This document shows, piece by piece, positions 16,009 through 24,188 of a stretch of 37,985 bases of DNA. The stretch covers positions 1-37,985 of the forward strand of contig JAGYLA010000005.1 of NCBI GenBank assembly GCA_018401215.1. Reading direction: 5' to 3'. Source of the stretch: Bacilli bacterium (lineage in GTDB: Bacteria; Bacillota_I; Bacilli_A; MAG-NZ). The notes under the pieces are model-generated. The model was not told the origin of the DNA. It made no database searches and was given only the letters and a program-made list of their open reading frames with translations. Positions within the stretch are counted from its first letter, which is position 1, and each line of letters begins with the position of its first letter. Made by a program: the position numbers and the translations under genes.

Positions 16009-17906
16009 TGAGTGAAAAAAACACAACCAATATTCCAAAAGAACAATTTGAATTCGTTCAACAAGATTCTAAAATCTTTGACAAGGAATTTGAAACCAAA
16101 CCAATTGGCTACTTTCAAGATGCGATGATCCGCTTTGTTCGTAATAAAACAAACGTGATCGCAACATCAATTCTGTTGGTCATTGTGTTGATGAGTGTAT
16201 TTCAGCCAATTTTGACATCAAAGAATTATGTCAACTTGGAACCTGCTGTGGCATTTTTACCTCCGCGAGTTCCAATCTTAGAAAACTTTGGGATTGCTGA
16301 TGGACTTGGATCTTTCCAAGACCAGCCAGTCATCTTGGACTCCATCAATGAAAGCACTGGATTTGGTGGCAATCCGATTGGCTATAATCCTGAATTTATC
16401 CTTGATGAATCCAGAGAGTATTACACCATTGGATGTAGTGACTTCAATACGTTGTGTCAAGGCGGTGAAGCAGTACTGCGTCTAGACTCAAGCAATCCAG
16501 CAATTACGGTTGCGACAACACAAGTGTTCAATTTCACTGCGGCACAACGCAGTGTGTTATCGATTAATGTGACGGATTTGGATGTTGATGCGAATAAAGT
16601 ATTTGAAGTGTATGTTCGCCCCAATCCAGCAGAACCGTTTGTTTTGATTTCAACGATCAATCAACCTGGATTGAGTGAAATCAATGTGTTTGATGCACTG
16701 GGAGCAGAATCCATCGAATCATTCTCATCTTCGGTTCGTCTGCGCTTTGCTTCCGATGATCGATTTGATTTTGTTGCGATTAGTTCCATTGAGCTAACCC
16801 AAGACGGAAGTGATGCACCGGTTGCCTCCTTGGAAGGTCAACCTCTTGTTATGAATTTGCGCTCCTTGAATTTACCTGGTGAAGGTGGAGCCATTGTTCG
16901 TCAAAACGCAACGATTCAAATGATGAGTTTTGAGTATCGTTCGTATGATGCGGTCTTTGGACTGCGTCCTAGCAATGGATTTCCAATTAGCCAATACAAC
17001 GAGATTGTTGCAGCAAATCCTGCCTGTGTGCGAACTGAAAACCCCACCAATCCGAATGGATGGTTACTCGGGGAAGGTTGTCCGATTGTTGAAGTAATCA
17101 GCGAAAATGCTGGAGTCGTTGTCGGTGGCGTGAGCTTTGGCTCGTACAACGTCGTGATTGATTATGCATTACTCAATGGGTATGACTCGATTCCTTATTT
17201 CTTGTTTGGAACAACCAACGCTGGACGTGATTTGTTCAGTTTGATTTGGGTTGCGACCCGTACGTCCTTATTAATTGGGTTGATTGTTGCCGGCATTAAC
17301 ATTTCGATCGGTGTACTATTTGGATCCATATCGGGCTATTACGGTGGCAACGTTGACATTATCATGCAACGTTTTAGTGAAATCATCGGTCGGATTCCGT
17401 TCTTGGTCATCTTAGCAATCTTTATTGCCTTGCTTGGGGCCGGGATTCAGACCTTGGTGTTCATCCTCATTGTCTCTGGCTGGATTGGGGTCGCGTATGT
17501 GACTCGAACCCAGTTCTACCGGTTCAAAGGGCGAGAGTACGTTTTGGCCTCACGAACACTTGGTGCCAAAGACATGCGTTTGATCTTTCGACACATCTTA
17601 CCAAACGGGATTGGTACCATCATTACTGCATCCATCCTACTAATTCCTGCGACGATTTTTGCCGAATCCACGATCTCATACTTGGGATTTGGGATCGGGC
17701 ATGGAACTAGTTTTAACTTTTTAGGATTTGAGTTCTCAGGTGTGAGTGTCGGAGTCTTACTCGCAGATGGTCGTCAAGAGTTGATTACGCGTCCGTACTT
17801 AACCGTGTACCCAGCCATTGTCATTTCTATACTAATGATTACATTTAATATGTTTGGGAACGCATTACGAGATGCGCTGAATCCATCCTTAAGAGGGTCT
17901 CTGTGA
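16008..17906 (+). CDS. oppC: Oligopeptide ABC transporter permease OppC with large extracytoplasmic insertion
   Basis: At 632 aa this is about twice the usual OppC (~300). The N-terminal OppC segment and first helix (~49-66) are followed by about 330 residues before the conserved core resumes at FGTTNAGRDLFSLIWV (~398). The core has five helices and the EAA loop REYVLASRTLGAKDMRLIF. The inserted part should lie outside the membrane. Residues ~140-265 look like a beta-sandwich (KVFEVYVRPNPAEPFVLIST, SSVRLRFASDDRFDFVAISS). The insertion carries four Cys in two pairs. Base and codon use look like the neighbours. Role of the insertion is unknown; docking of OppA or partial closure of the vestibule is inference only. 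Confidence 0.9.
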   Translation: MSEKNTTNIPKEQFEFVQQDSKIFDKEFETKPIGYFQDAMIRFVRNKTNVIATSILLVIVLMSVFQPILTSKNYVNLEPAVAFLPPRVPILENFGIADGLGSFQDQPVILDSINESTGFGGNPIGYNPEFILDESREYYTIGCSDFNTLCQGGEAVLRLDSSNPAITVATTQVFNFTAAQRSVLSINVTDLDVDANKVFEVYVRPNPAEPFVLISTINQPGLSEINVFDALGAESIESFSSSVRLRFASDDRFDFVAISSIELTQDGSDAPVASLEGQPLVMNLRSLNLPGEGGAIVRQNATIQMMSFEYRSYDAVFGLRPSNGFPISQYNEIVAANPACVRTENPTNPNGWLLGEGCPIVEVISENAGVVVGGVSFGSYNVVIDYALLNGYDSIPYFLFGTTNAGRDLFSLIWVATRTSLLIGLIVAGINISIGVLFGSISGYYGGNVDIIMQRFSEIIGRIPFLVILAIFIALLGAGIQTLVFILIVSGWIGVAYVTRTQFYRFKGREYVLASRTLGAKDMRLIFRHILPNGIGTIITASILLIPATIFAESTISYLGFGIGHGTSFNFLGFEFSGVSVGVLLADGRQELITRPYLTVYPAIVISILMITFNMFGNALRDALNPSLRGSL

Positions 17907-18940
17907 TGATCAAAGATAACGTAAAAATAGCAGTCGAAGATTTGGTCGTACATTTCACGACCAATGCCGGAATGGTGCAAGCCGTTCGTGGCATCTCCTT
18001 TGACTTACACGAAGGTGAAACCCTAGCCATCGTTGGTGAGTCAGGGTCTGGAAAAAGCGTTACCTCAAGAGCGATTATTGGAATCTTAAGTCCCAATGCT
18101 CGTGTCTTGGGTGGTTCGATCATGTACGAAGACAAGAATTTACTAGAGTTTAGTGAAGCAGATTATGCAGGCATTCGGGGCAATAAAATCTCGATGATTT
18201 TTCAAGACCCAATGTCCAGTTTGAATCCAATCATGCGCATCGGGCAACAAATTACCGAGGCAATGGTCGTTAAACTTAAAATCAGCAAAGAAGAAGCCAA
18301 AGAACGAGCAATCAAAATCATGGAAGAAGTGGGGATTGGTGAAGCAGAAAAACGCTATTACCAATATCCATTTCAGTTCTCTGGTGGGATGCGTCAACGC
18401 ATCGTTATTGCGATTGCGTTAGTCACCGAACCAGAAATCTTGATTTGTGATGAGCCAACCACGGCACTTGACGTAACGATTCAAGCGCAAATCCTTGATT
18501 TGATTAACGATTTGAAGGTGACGAAAAACTTATCGGTTATCTTCATTACGCACGACCTTGGGGTTGTTGCAAACATGGCAGACCGCGTTGCGGTCATGTA
18601 TGCTGGTAAAATTGTTGAAATCGGAACGGCTCGTGAGATTTTCTATGATCCGCGTCATCCGTACACCTGGGCACTGCTTTCCAGCATGCCCGACCTTGAT
18701 AGCAAAGAAAAACTCTTTGCGATTCCTGGAACACCACCGGACATGTTGTATCCCCCCAAAGGCGATGCCTTTGCGGACCGCAACTCGTTTGCGATGAAAA
18801 TTGACTTTGAAGAAGAACCACCGTTTTTCAAAATATCTGATTCTCACTATGCAGCGACTTGGTTAGAACATCCTGATGTCGCTGATGTTGAACTGCCACC
18901 AATTTTAAAAGCTCGCTTGAAAGGGAAACAACTCACATGA
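17906..18940 (+). CDS. oppD: Oligopeptide ABC transporter ATP-binding protein OppD
   Basis: A cytoplasmic ATPase of ~344 aa. Walker A is GESGSGKS, the Q-loop is in MIFQDPMSSLNPIM, the signature is FSGGMRQRIVIA, Walker B is ILICDEPTTALDVTIQAQ, and the H-loop is FITHDLGVVA. The C-terminal extension typical of Opp/Dpp ATPases is present (RHPYTWALLSSMP); I do not see an obvious cluster of iron-sulfur cysteines. ATG 17906 follows AGAGGG at 17892-17897; a GTG immediately before it is the alternative. It overlaps oppC and oppF by 1-4 nt. Confidence 0.94.
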   Translation: MIKDNVKIAVEDLVVHFTTNAGMVQAVRGISFDLHEGETLAIVGESGSGKSVTSRAIIGILSPNARVLGGSIMYEDKNLLEFSEADYAGIRGNKISMIFQDPMSSLNPIMRIGQQITEAMVVKLKISKEEAKERAIKIMEEVGIGEAEKRYYQYPFQFSGGMRQRIVIAIALVTEPEILICDEPTTALDVTIQAQILDLINDLKVTKNLSVIFITHDLGVVANMADRVAVMYAGKIVEIGTAREIFYDPRHPYTWALLSSMPDLDSKEKLFAIPGTPPDMLYPPKGDAFADRNSFAMKIDFEEEPPFFKISDSHYAATWLEHPDVADVELPPILKARLKGKQLT

Positions 18941-20067
18941 GCCAAGAACAACCAATCCTAATCATCGAGAACTTACGTCAGTACTTTAAAAGCGGGTTTG
19001 GAAAACGAAAAGTCGTCGTCCAAGCCGTTGATGATGTCTCGTTTCATATTTTCAAAGGCGAAGTATTTGGCTTGGTCGGCGAATCCGGTTGTGGGAAAAC
19101 AACCACAGGCCGCAGCATCATCAAGTTGTATCAACCAGATGGCGGCAAAGTCATTTTCAATGGCAATGTTGTATCTGAAGGTTTTATTGAACAAAAAAAC
19201 CAGCTTGATGCGATCAACGTTCAACTCAAAGACAACGAATTGGCTGTGGAACAAAAAACTGCACTCCAAGAGCAGGCTCGTTCGTTGCGTCAAGACATTT
19301 CTCGCATCAAACGCGAGATGAAAAAAGAGCCAGACCGTAGTGTGATGAACAAGATGCAAATGATCTTTCAAGATCCCATTGCTTCGCTCAATCCACGAAT
19401 GACAGTCAAAGAAATTATTGCTGAAGGATTGCGCATTAACGGTGAAAAAGACAATCAAGTGATTACCGATAAGGTAAACAATGCACTTGAGACGGTTGGA
19501 CTCGTTCGCGAACACGCAAACCGTTATCCGCATGAGTTTTCTGGCGGTCAACGTCAACGCATCGGGGTTGCTCGAGCGATGATTGTTGAACCAGAATTGA
19601 TTATCGCTGATGAACCAATCAGTGCACTGGATGTCTCGATTCAAGCGCAAGTCATCAATTTGTTGAATGAGTTGCGTGAGCGTCTTGGTTTAACGATTTT
19701 GTTCATTGCCCATGACTTGTCGGTGGTCAAATACTTCTCAGACCGCATTGCGGTCATGTATTTTGGTAAAATTGTTGAATTGACAACGTCCGATGAACTC
19801 TTTAAGAATCCGCTTCATCCGTACACCAAGTCCTTGTTGTCAGCGGTACCAAGACCGGATCCGGATTCAGAGAAAGTTCGTAAACGAATTCGCTACAATC
19901 CAGCGGTTGACCACGACTACTCTGTGGAACAACCTAGCATGGTTGAAATTCGACCTGGACATTTTGTTTATGCGTCGCCCTCAGAGATTACCAAGTACAA
20001 AAGTGAACTCAAAGGCACCGTCAATGAGTCAACAAAAGACAGTGTTGCAACATTAAAAACAGCATAA
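18937..20067 (+). CDS. oppF: Oligopeptide ABC transporter ATP-binding protein OppF with coiled-coil insertion
   Basis: The second ATPase of the transporter, 376 aa. Walker A is GESGCGKTT (48-56), the Q-loop is in MIFQDPIASLNPRM, the signature is FSGGQRQRIGVARA, Walker B is LIIADEPISALDVSIQ, and the H-loop is FIAHDLSVV. Between Walker A and the Q-loop it carries an extra ~55 residues (~80-135), charged and helical with heptad-like leucines (LDAINVQLKDNELAVEQ, LQEQARSLRQDISRIKRE), which reads as a coiled coil. The usual OppF has only a short linker there. Last gene of the operon. Confidence 0.93.
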   Translation: MSQEQPILIIENLRQYFKSGFGKRKVVVQAVDDVSFHIFKGEVFGLVGESGCGKTTTGRSIIKLYQPDGGKVIFNGNVVSEGFIEQKNQLDAINVQLKDNELAVEQKTALQEQARSLRQDISRIKREMKKEPDRSVMNKMQMIFQDPIASLNPRMTVKEIIAEGLRINGEKDNQVITDKVNNALETVGLVREHANRYPHEFSGGQRQRIGVARAMIVEPELIIADEPISALDVSIQAQVINLLNELRERLGLTILFIAHDLSVVKYFSDRIAVMYFGKIVELTTSDELFKNPLHPYTKSLLSAVPRPDPDSEKVRKRIRYNPAVDHDYSVEQPSMVEIRPGHFVYASPSEITKYKSELKGTVNESTKDSVATLKTA

Positions 20068-20093
20068 AAAAAACGGTGTATGCCGTTTTTTTT
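20066..20093 (+). terminator. Intrinsic terminator after oppF
   Basis: AAAAAAAACGG (20066-20076) pairs with CCGTTTTTTTT (20083-20093) around TGTATG. The C-G core is only 3 bp and the rest is A-T, but the T run is long. Confidence 0.75.
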
Positions 20094-20109
20094 CCATAAA
20101 GGGGGAGTT

Positions 20110-20469
20110 ATGATTCGTTATGGATTACCACTGTTGATTATGGGAACGGCAACATTGGTCTTGTTTTATTTCATTCAAGATATTGTTGTGTTTCCCATTT
20201 CCGATACGTTATTTTTGTCTGGCCAAGTATTCTTTATTTATGGATTGCTGCGGTTGACCAATGCAAGTGAGATTTTCGCTGGGTTTGGGTATTCGTATCG
20301 TCGCATGTTTGGCCGCCGTAACGGGGTCAATTTTCCACGTTCCTATTTTGAAGTCAAAGAACGTCTTCGAGCCAAAAAAGAAGAACGTGCCAAAGGTGGC
20401 ACGTCCGGATTATTGTATTTGTTAGTGAGTATTGTGATGCTTATCGTTTCGTTGAATATTACCGTTTAA
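20110..20469 (+). CDS. Small membrane protein, DUF3899-like
   Basis: A 119-aa protein with two N-terminal hydrophobic segments (~3-22 and ~33-50), a basic cytoplasmic stretch (YRRMFGRRNGVNFPRSYFEV, then KERLRAKKEERAK), and a C-terminal hydrophobic segment. The layout resembles the uncharacterised DUF3899 family of Firmicutes and Mollicutes; this is recognition by eye. The start is ATG 20110 after a GGGGGA SD. It follows the weak opp terminator by 16 nt, so it may be partly co-transcribed with opp. Its stop overlaps the convergent trpS stop. Confidence 0.65.
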   Translation: MIRYGLPLLIMGTATLVLFYFIQDIVVFPISDTLFLSGQVFFIYGLLRLTNASEIFAGFGYSYRRMFGRRNGVNFPRSYFEVKERLRAKKEERAKGGTSGLLYLLVSIVMLIVSLNITV

Positions 20470-21458
20470 CGCTTGCGACCAAGACCTAAGAGCTGATTGG
20501 CTTTGCGGACTTTTTTGTATGCGATGTCGCTAGCTTTGGCAAGTCCTTCGTCCAATACTTGGTCGACCAGTGGTGACGTGATGATTTCCTTGTATTTCGC
20601 TTGGATAGGAGCGAGTGTTTGTTCGACGACATCGGCCAAGTCTGATTTGAATGCCTGATAGCTCTGTGATGCATATTTGCGTTCTAAGGCCTCAATGGAT
20701 GAGTCGCTAAGCAATGCATAGATTGTTAGCAGGTTTGCGATTCCAGGCTTGTTTTTGACATCATAACGAACAACCGTGTCAGAGTCAGTCACTGCCGATT
20801 TGATTTTATTTTTCGTTCGAGCAAGATCATCCATGAGTAAAATGAATCCTTTGTCGGAGATATCAGATTTGCTCATTTTTTTTGTCGGCTCTTGCAAGTC
20901 CATAATGCGAGCACCAAGGGGCGGAATGATGGGTTCTGGGACCACAAAGAAGTCACCATGTCGATGATTGAAGCGTTCGGCGATGGTGCGAGTCAGTTCA
21001 ACGTGTTGTTTTTGATCGTCACCAACCGGAACAAAGTCTGCGTCATACAGTAAAATGTCGGCCGCCATCAACACAGGATAGGTAAACAAACTAACATGCA
21101 TTGAATCATTGGTGTTTTTTGCGATTTTATCTTTGTATTGGGTCATCCGAGACAATTCTCCGACATACGAGTGACTTTCAAACAAATAACTCATTTGTGA
21201 GTGTGCAGGAATTTCTGATTGGACAAACAACGTGACCTTGTTTGGGTTGAGTCCACATGCTAAGTACATCGCGACGACATCTTTGATGCGTTTGCGTAAC
21301 ACGGTTTTGTTTTGTGGTGTGGTTAGCGCATGCAAGTCTGCAACAAACAAAAAGAGCTCGTAATCGTCTTGAAAACGAACAAAGTTCTGAATCGCGCCCA
21401 AATAGTTGCCTAACGTCAATTCTCCGGTAGGTTTGATGCCAGATACCATGCGTTTCAT
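20466..21458 (-). CDS. trpS: Tryptophanyl-tRNA synthetase
   Basis: A class I synthetase for tRNA-Trp. The protein starts MKRMVSGIKPTGELTLGNYLGA, with the HIGH-like motif TLGN, and has the KMSKS loop as KKMSKSD. About 330 aa, normal length. The start at 21458 has an SD on the minus strand (AGAGGT, ~6 nt spacer); an ATG 18 nt upstream lacks one. No T-box leader is present: the promoter lies just upstream. Its stop overlaps the stop of the DUF3899-like gene. Confidence 0.96.
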   Translation of the reverse strand: MKRMVSGIKPTGELTLGNYLGAIQNFVRFQDDYELFLFVADLHALTTPQNKTVLRKRIKDVVAMYLACGLNPNKVTLFVQSEIPAHSQMSYLFESHSYVGELSRMTQYKDKIAKNTNDSMHVSLFTYPVLMAADILLYDADFVPVGDDQKQHVELTRTIAERFNHRHGDFFVVPEPIIPPLGARIMDLQEPTKKMSKSDISDKGFILLMDDLARTKNKIKSAVTDSDTVVRYDVKNKPGIANLLTIYALLSDSSIEALERKYASQSYQAFKSDLADVVEQTLAPIQAKYKEIITSPLVDQVLDEGLAKASDIAYKKVRKANQLLGLGRKR

Positions 21459-21474
21459 CGTGTACCTCTGTATC

Positions 21475-21503
21475 ATTTTACATGAAAATTTCCAGTGCGT
21501 TAA
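21475..21503 (-). promoter_or_regulatory. trpS promoter
   Basis: On the minus strand, -35 TTAACG (21503-21498) and -10 TAAAAT (21480-21475) are 17 nt apart. The leader would be only about 10 nt. Confidence 0.55.
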
Positions 21504-21532
21504 TTGTTTTCATACCCAATAAGGTATATAAT
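21504..21532 (+). promoter_or_regulatory. spx-nadK promoter
   Basis: The -35 TTGTTT (21504-21509) and the consensus -10 TATAAT (21527-21532) are 17 nt apart. Its -35 directly abuts the -35 of the divergent trpS promoter. Confidence 0.7.
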
Positions 21533-21550
21533 TAGAATTGGAGGAACCCT

Positions 21551-22009
21551 ATGGTTGTGATTTATACAACACCGTCATGTGGGTCTTGTCGCAAAGCGAA
21601 GAAGTGGTTCAAAGAACGAAACATCCCGTTTGTCGAAAAGAATATCTTTAGTGTCAAACTGACAAAAACGGATTTGCAAAACATCTTATCACTGACCGAA
21701 AATGGGGTCACTGATATTATATCAACTCGTTCGAAAGTTTTTATGGACAATAACATCGATTTGGAATCCTTAACGATGTCACAATTGTATGATTTCGTGA
21801 TTGCTAATCCGAGCGTCTTACGACGACCATTGATTATCGATCAACAAAACTTGCAAGTTGGCTACAACGAAGACGACATCCGTGTCTTCATTCCCAAGGA
21901 TCTGCGTCGATTAATGATATGTATCGATTGTAAAAACAATGAAGAATGTGATGTCGTCTTTTCATTAACCGATGAAGAACGCGCAGACATCTTAGGTCGA
22001 AACGCATGA
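21551..22009 (+). CDS. spx: Spx/ArsC-like transcriptional regulator
   Basis: Spx binds the RNA polymerase alpha subunit and redirects transcription under thiol stress. The thioredoxin-like fold has the redox switch CGSC (Cys10, Cys13) and the motif VLRRPLIID. The 152 aa exceed the ~131 of B. subtilis Spx. The extra C-terminal tail contains CIDCKNNEEC, a second CxxC plus a third Cys. SD GGAGG lies before the ATG. It overlaps nadK by 4 nt (ATGA). An ArsC-family reductase is less likely given the CxxC. Confidence 0.87.
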   Translation: MVVIYTTPSCGSCRKAKKWFKERNIPFVEKNIFSVKLTKTDLQNILSLTENGVTDIISTRSKVFMDNNIDLESLTMSQLYDFVIANPSVLRRPLIIDQQNLQVGYNEDDIRVFIPKDLRRLMICIDCKNNEECDVVFSLTDEERADILGRNA

Positions 22010-22770
22010 TTAAAGTTATTCATAAAGATGATGAACTCTCGATTCGCCTGGCCCAAAAGATTTCGTCCCGTGTACCCGACTCTTCAAATGATCAGTTGTT
22101 GATTGTTTGTGTCGGCGGCGATGGGACGATTTTGCGTGCGATTCATGAGCACATCAATGAACTCGATAACGCCGTCTTTTTTGGCGTCAAATCCGGTCAT
22201 CTTGGGTTTTTTGCTGATTACACCGAAGACAACTTGGATGACTTGATTCACGCCTTGACGTCTGCGCAGTATGCGATTACCACCTATGACTTGCTGGAAA
22301 GCTGTGTCACCGCCGATGGCAAAGAACGTCATTACTTTTGTTTGAATGAGTTTCAAATTTTAAGTGGGTCACGTACGATTCACTTGGATGTTGAACTGGA
22401 TGGGCTGTTGTTTGAAAGTTTTCGTGGCAATGGTATGGTCTTTAGTACTCCTGCGGGCTCAACAGGACTCAACAAATCACTTGACGGGGCGATCATTGAC
22501 CCCAGCATTGAAGCGGTTCAAATCACTGAAGTCGCACCGATCAATTCCAATGCCTACCGGACCATTGGTAGTCCAATGGTATTAAACATTCATCGTTCGA
22601 TTGTTGTTAAAACACCAGAACCGACACCGATTGAATTTAGTTTTGACCATGAGATGAAGACGTTTCAAGCGTTTGAACAATTGCGCATCATCGCGTCCAA
22701 GCGAAAAGTGAAAATTGCGCAAATCGACGCGGTTAATTTCTTTGAACGGATCAAAAAAGCTTTTTTATAA
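22006..22770 (+). CDS. nadK: NAD kinase
   Basis: Phosphorylates NAD to NADP. The conserved GGDGT motif (VCVGGDGTILRAI) is near residue 40, followed by GHLGFFADY and the NE motif (CLNEFQIL). The second half has the substrate-binding stretch GNGMVFSTPAGSTG. 254 aa, close to the short Gram-positive enzymes. Translationally coupled to spx, so NADPH supply is linked to a thiol-stress regulator. Confidence 0.95.
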   Translation: MIKVIHKDDELSIRLAQKISSRVPDSSNDQLLIVCVGGDGTILRAIHEHINELDNAVFFGVKSGHLGFFADYTEDNLDDLIHALTSAQYAITTYDLLESCVTADGKERHYFCLNEFQILSGSRTIHLDVELDGLLFESFRGNGMVFSTPAGSTGLNKSLDGAIIDPSIEAVQITEVAPINSNAYRTIGSPMVLNIHRSIVVKTPEPTPIEFSFDHEMKTFQAFEQLRIIASKRKVKIAQIDAVNFFERIKKAFL

Positions 22771-22791
22771 TCGAATGTAGAAACTCCTTGT

Positions 22792-22836
22792 TGATAGCGT
22801 TGTCACATTGAGAGTTTCTTTGTTTTGGACTACAAT
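22792..22836 (+). promoter_or_regulatory. gap promoter with cre-like box
   Basis: The -35 TTGAGA (22808-22813) and -10 TACAAT (22831-22836) have a 17-nt spacer. Just upstream lies TGATAGCGTTGTCA (22792-22805), one mismatch from the cre consensus TGWAANCGNTNWCA and sharing TGATARCGTT with the box before the CcpA-like gene. AGAAACTC (22779-22786) and GAGTTTCT (22812-22819) form an inverted repeat overlapping the -35. Confidence 0.6.
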
Positions 22837-22857
22837 GAAGAGAAAGAAGGTATTCAA

Positions 22858-23862
22858 ATGGCAGTAAAAGTTGCGATCAATGGATTTGGCCGAATCGGTC
22901 GTCTCGCCTTTCGCTTGATGAACGAAGACGCAAACTACGAAGTGGTAGCAATCAACGATTTAACGGATGCGAGAACACTCGCATACTTATTGAAGTATGA
23001 CTCTGCGCAAGGCCGTTACAAAAGTGATTCGATCGATTATGAGGGCGAAGCGATCGTCGTCGATGGACGAAGCATTCAAATTTACGCAGAACGTGACCCT
23101 GAAGGATTGCCTTGGGGAACTCTTGGTATTGATGTCGTTTTGGAATGTACGGGCTTTTTTACCGACAAAGACAAAGCGATGAAACACATCACCGCTGGCG
23201 CGAAAAAAGTAGTAATCTCGGCGCCTGCCAAAGGCGACTTGAAAACCATTTGTTTTAACGTTAACCACAAAGATTTAGATGGCAGTGAACAAGTCATTAG
23301 TGCGGCAAGTTGTACCACCAACTGTTTGGCTCCGATTGCCAAAGTCTTGGATGATTCGTTTGGCATTGTCAAAGGCTATATGACGACCGTTCATGCCTAC
23401 ACCAACGATCAAGCAACACTTGATGCACCACACGGTAAAGACATCAACTCACGTCGTGGTCGTGCTGCGGCTGCAAACATCGTTCCTACGACCACCGGAG
23501 CCGCTGCTGCGGTGGGACTCGTCTTACCGCAATTGAAGGGCCGTATGGATGGAATGGCACTGCGTGTCCCGGTTATAACTGGGTCGGCTGTCGATTTGGT
23601 CGTTGAACTCAAAACCAATGTGACAGTGGACAGTGTCAATGCTGCAATGAAAGCAGCAGCGAATGAAACACTTGGCTACACCGAAGACCCGATTGTCTCA
23701 TCGGACACGATTGGGATGAGTTATGGATCATTGTTTGATTCACAAATGACAAGCGTCATGGAAGTCGATGGCAAACAACTTGTTAAAGTCCTTTCCTGGT
23801 ACGACAACGAAATGAGTTACGTGGCTCAAATGGTTCGTACGATTAAATACTTCGCAAACTAA
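22858..23862 (+). CDS. gap: Glyceraldehyde-3-phosphate dehydrogenase
   Basis: Glycolytic oxidation of glyceraldehyde 3-phosphate to 1,3-bisphosphoglycerate with NAD. The Rossmann start [15 protein letters not shown] and the catalytic [12 protein letters not shown] (Cys152) are clear. ATG 22858 with SD AGAAAGAAGG gives 334 aa, the normal length; a longer in-frame start overlaps the promoter and lacks an SD. IND after the first beta-alpha-beta unit suits NAD rather than NADP. Monocistronic, not clustered with pgk or tpi here. Confidence 0.97.
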   Translation: MAVKVAINGFGRIGRLAFRLMNEDANYEVVAINDLTDARTLAYLLKYDSAQGRYKSDSIDYEGEAIVVDGRSIQIYAERDPEGLPWGTLGIDVVLECTGFFTDKDKAMKHITAGAKKVVISAPAKGDLKTICFNVNHKDLDGSEQVISAASCTTNCLAPIAKVLDDSFGIVKGYMTTVHAYTNDQATLDAPHGKDINSRRGRAAAANIVPTTTGAAAAVGLVLPQLKGRMDGMALRVPVITGSAVDLVVELKTNVTVDSVNAAMKAAANETLGYTEDPIVSSDTIGMSYGSLFDSQMTSVMEVDGKQLVKVLSWYDNEMSYVAQMVRTIKYFAN

Positions 23863-23867
23863 CATGC

Positions 23868-23894
23868 AAAAGACCACATTCGTGGTCTTTTTTT
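23868..23894 (+). terminator. Intrinsic terminator of gap
   Basis: AAAAGACCAC (23868-23877) pairs perfectly with GTGGTCTTTT (23882-23891) around ATTC, with T residues to 23894. Confidence 0.92.
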
Positions 23895-23926
23895 ATATAC
23901 TTCCCCTTATTTTGAAGTAAAACAAT

Positions 23927-23963
23927 TGATTATGAGAATCATATCATTGTACTATAATTATAG
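23927..23963 (+). promoter_or_regulatory. Fur/PerR-like box and promoter before a broken gene
   Basis: TGATTATGAGAATCA (23927-23941) is a 7-1-7 inverted repeat close to the Fur consensus TGATAATnATTATCA. Downstream, TATAAT (23953-23958) could be a -10 and lies inside the perfect palindrome CTATAATTATAG (23952-23963). No clear -35 at 17 nt. An SD (GGGAGG, 23989-23994) follows. Confidence 0.45.
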
Positions 23964-23998
23964 GAGAAGATTGTTATTATTTGGTATCGGGAGGCGTT

Positions 23999-24174
23999 AT
24001 GAAAAAACCAAAGATTCACTGATTTTACAAAGGTAATCAGTTCTTCCAACTTCACCAAGGAAGAACAAAATCTGTTGATTGCTATTGCTGAAGGTGAAAA
24101 GTCTTGAAAGAGGAAACATTTTAACGATTCAGGAAGTATTTCAGCACCAAAAAAGTATTCCAGAGAATATATAG
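23999..24174 (+). pseudogene. Small gene broken by two apparent frameshifts, unknown function
   Basis: A good SD precedes ATG 23999, but that frame stops after seven codons (TGA 24020-24022). Skipping one A in the A6 run (24002-24007) opens a frame reading MKNQRFTDFTKVISSS and onward to TGA 24105. Skipping one A in the A4 run (24097-24100) then continues through LERGNILTIQEVFQHQ to TAG 24172. The joined product would be 57 aa. I do not recognise it. Both breaks are in A runs, so decay, polymerase slippage or assembly error are all possible. It fills most of the 326 bases between gap and ung, which hold no other gene I can support. Confidence 0.4.
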
Positions 24175-24188
24175 TTAAACACAAACGT

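Noticed and set aside
18973-19650. 225-codon open frame on the minus strand inside oppF
   Set aside because: It lies entirely within a gene with all ABC ATPase motifs; its translation has no family features.
23939-24184. Open frame of 81 codons on the minus strand between gap and ung
   Set aside because: No SD, no recognisable domain, starts at the edge of ung and covers the plus-strand SD and broken gene; A/T-rich shadow.
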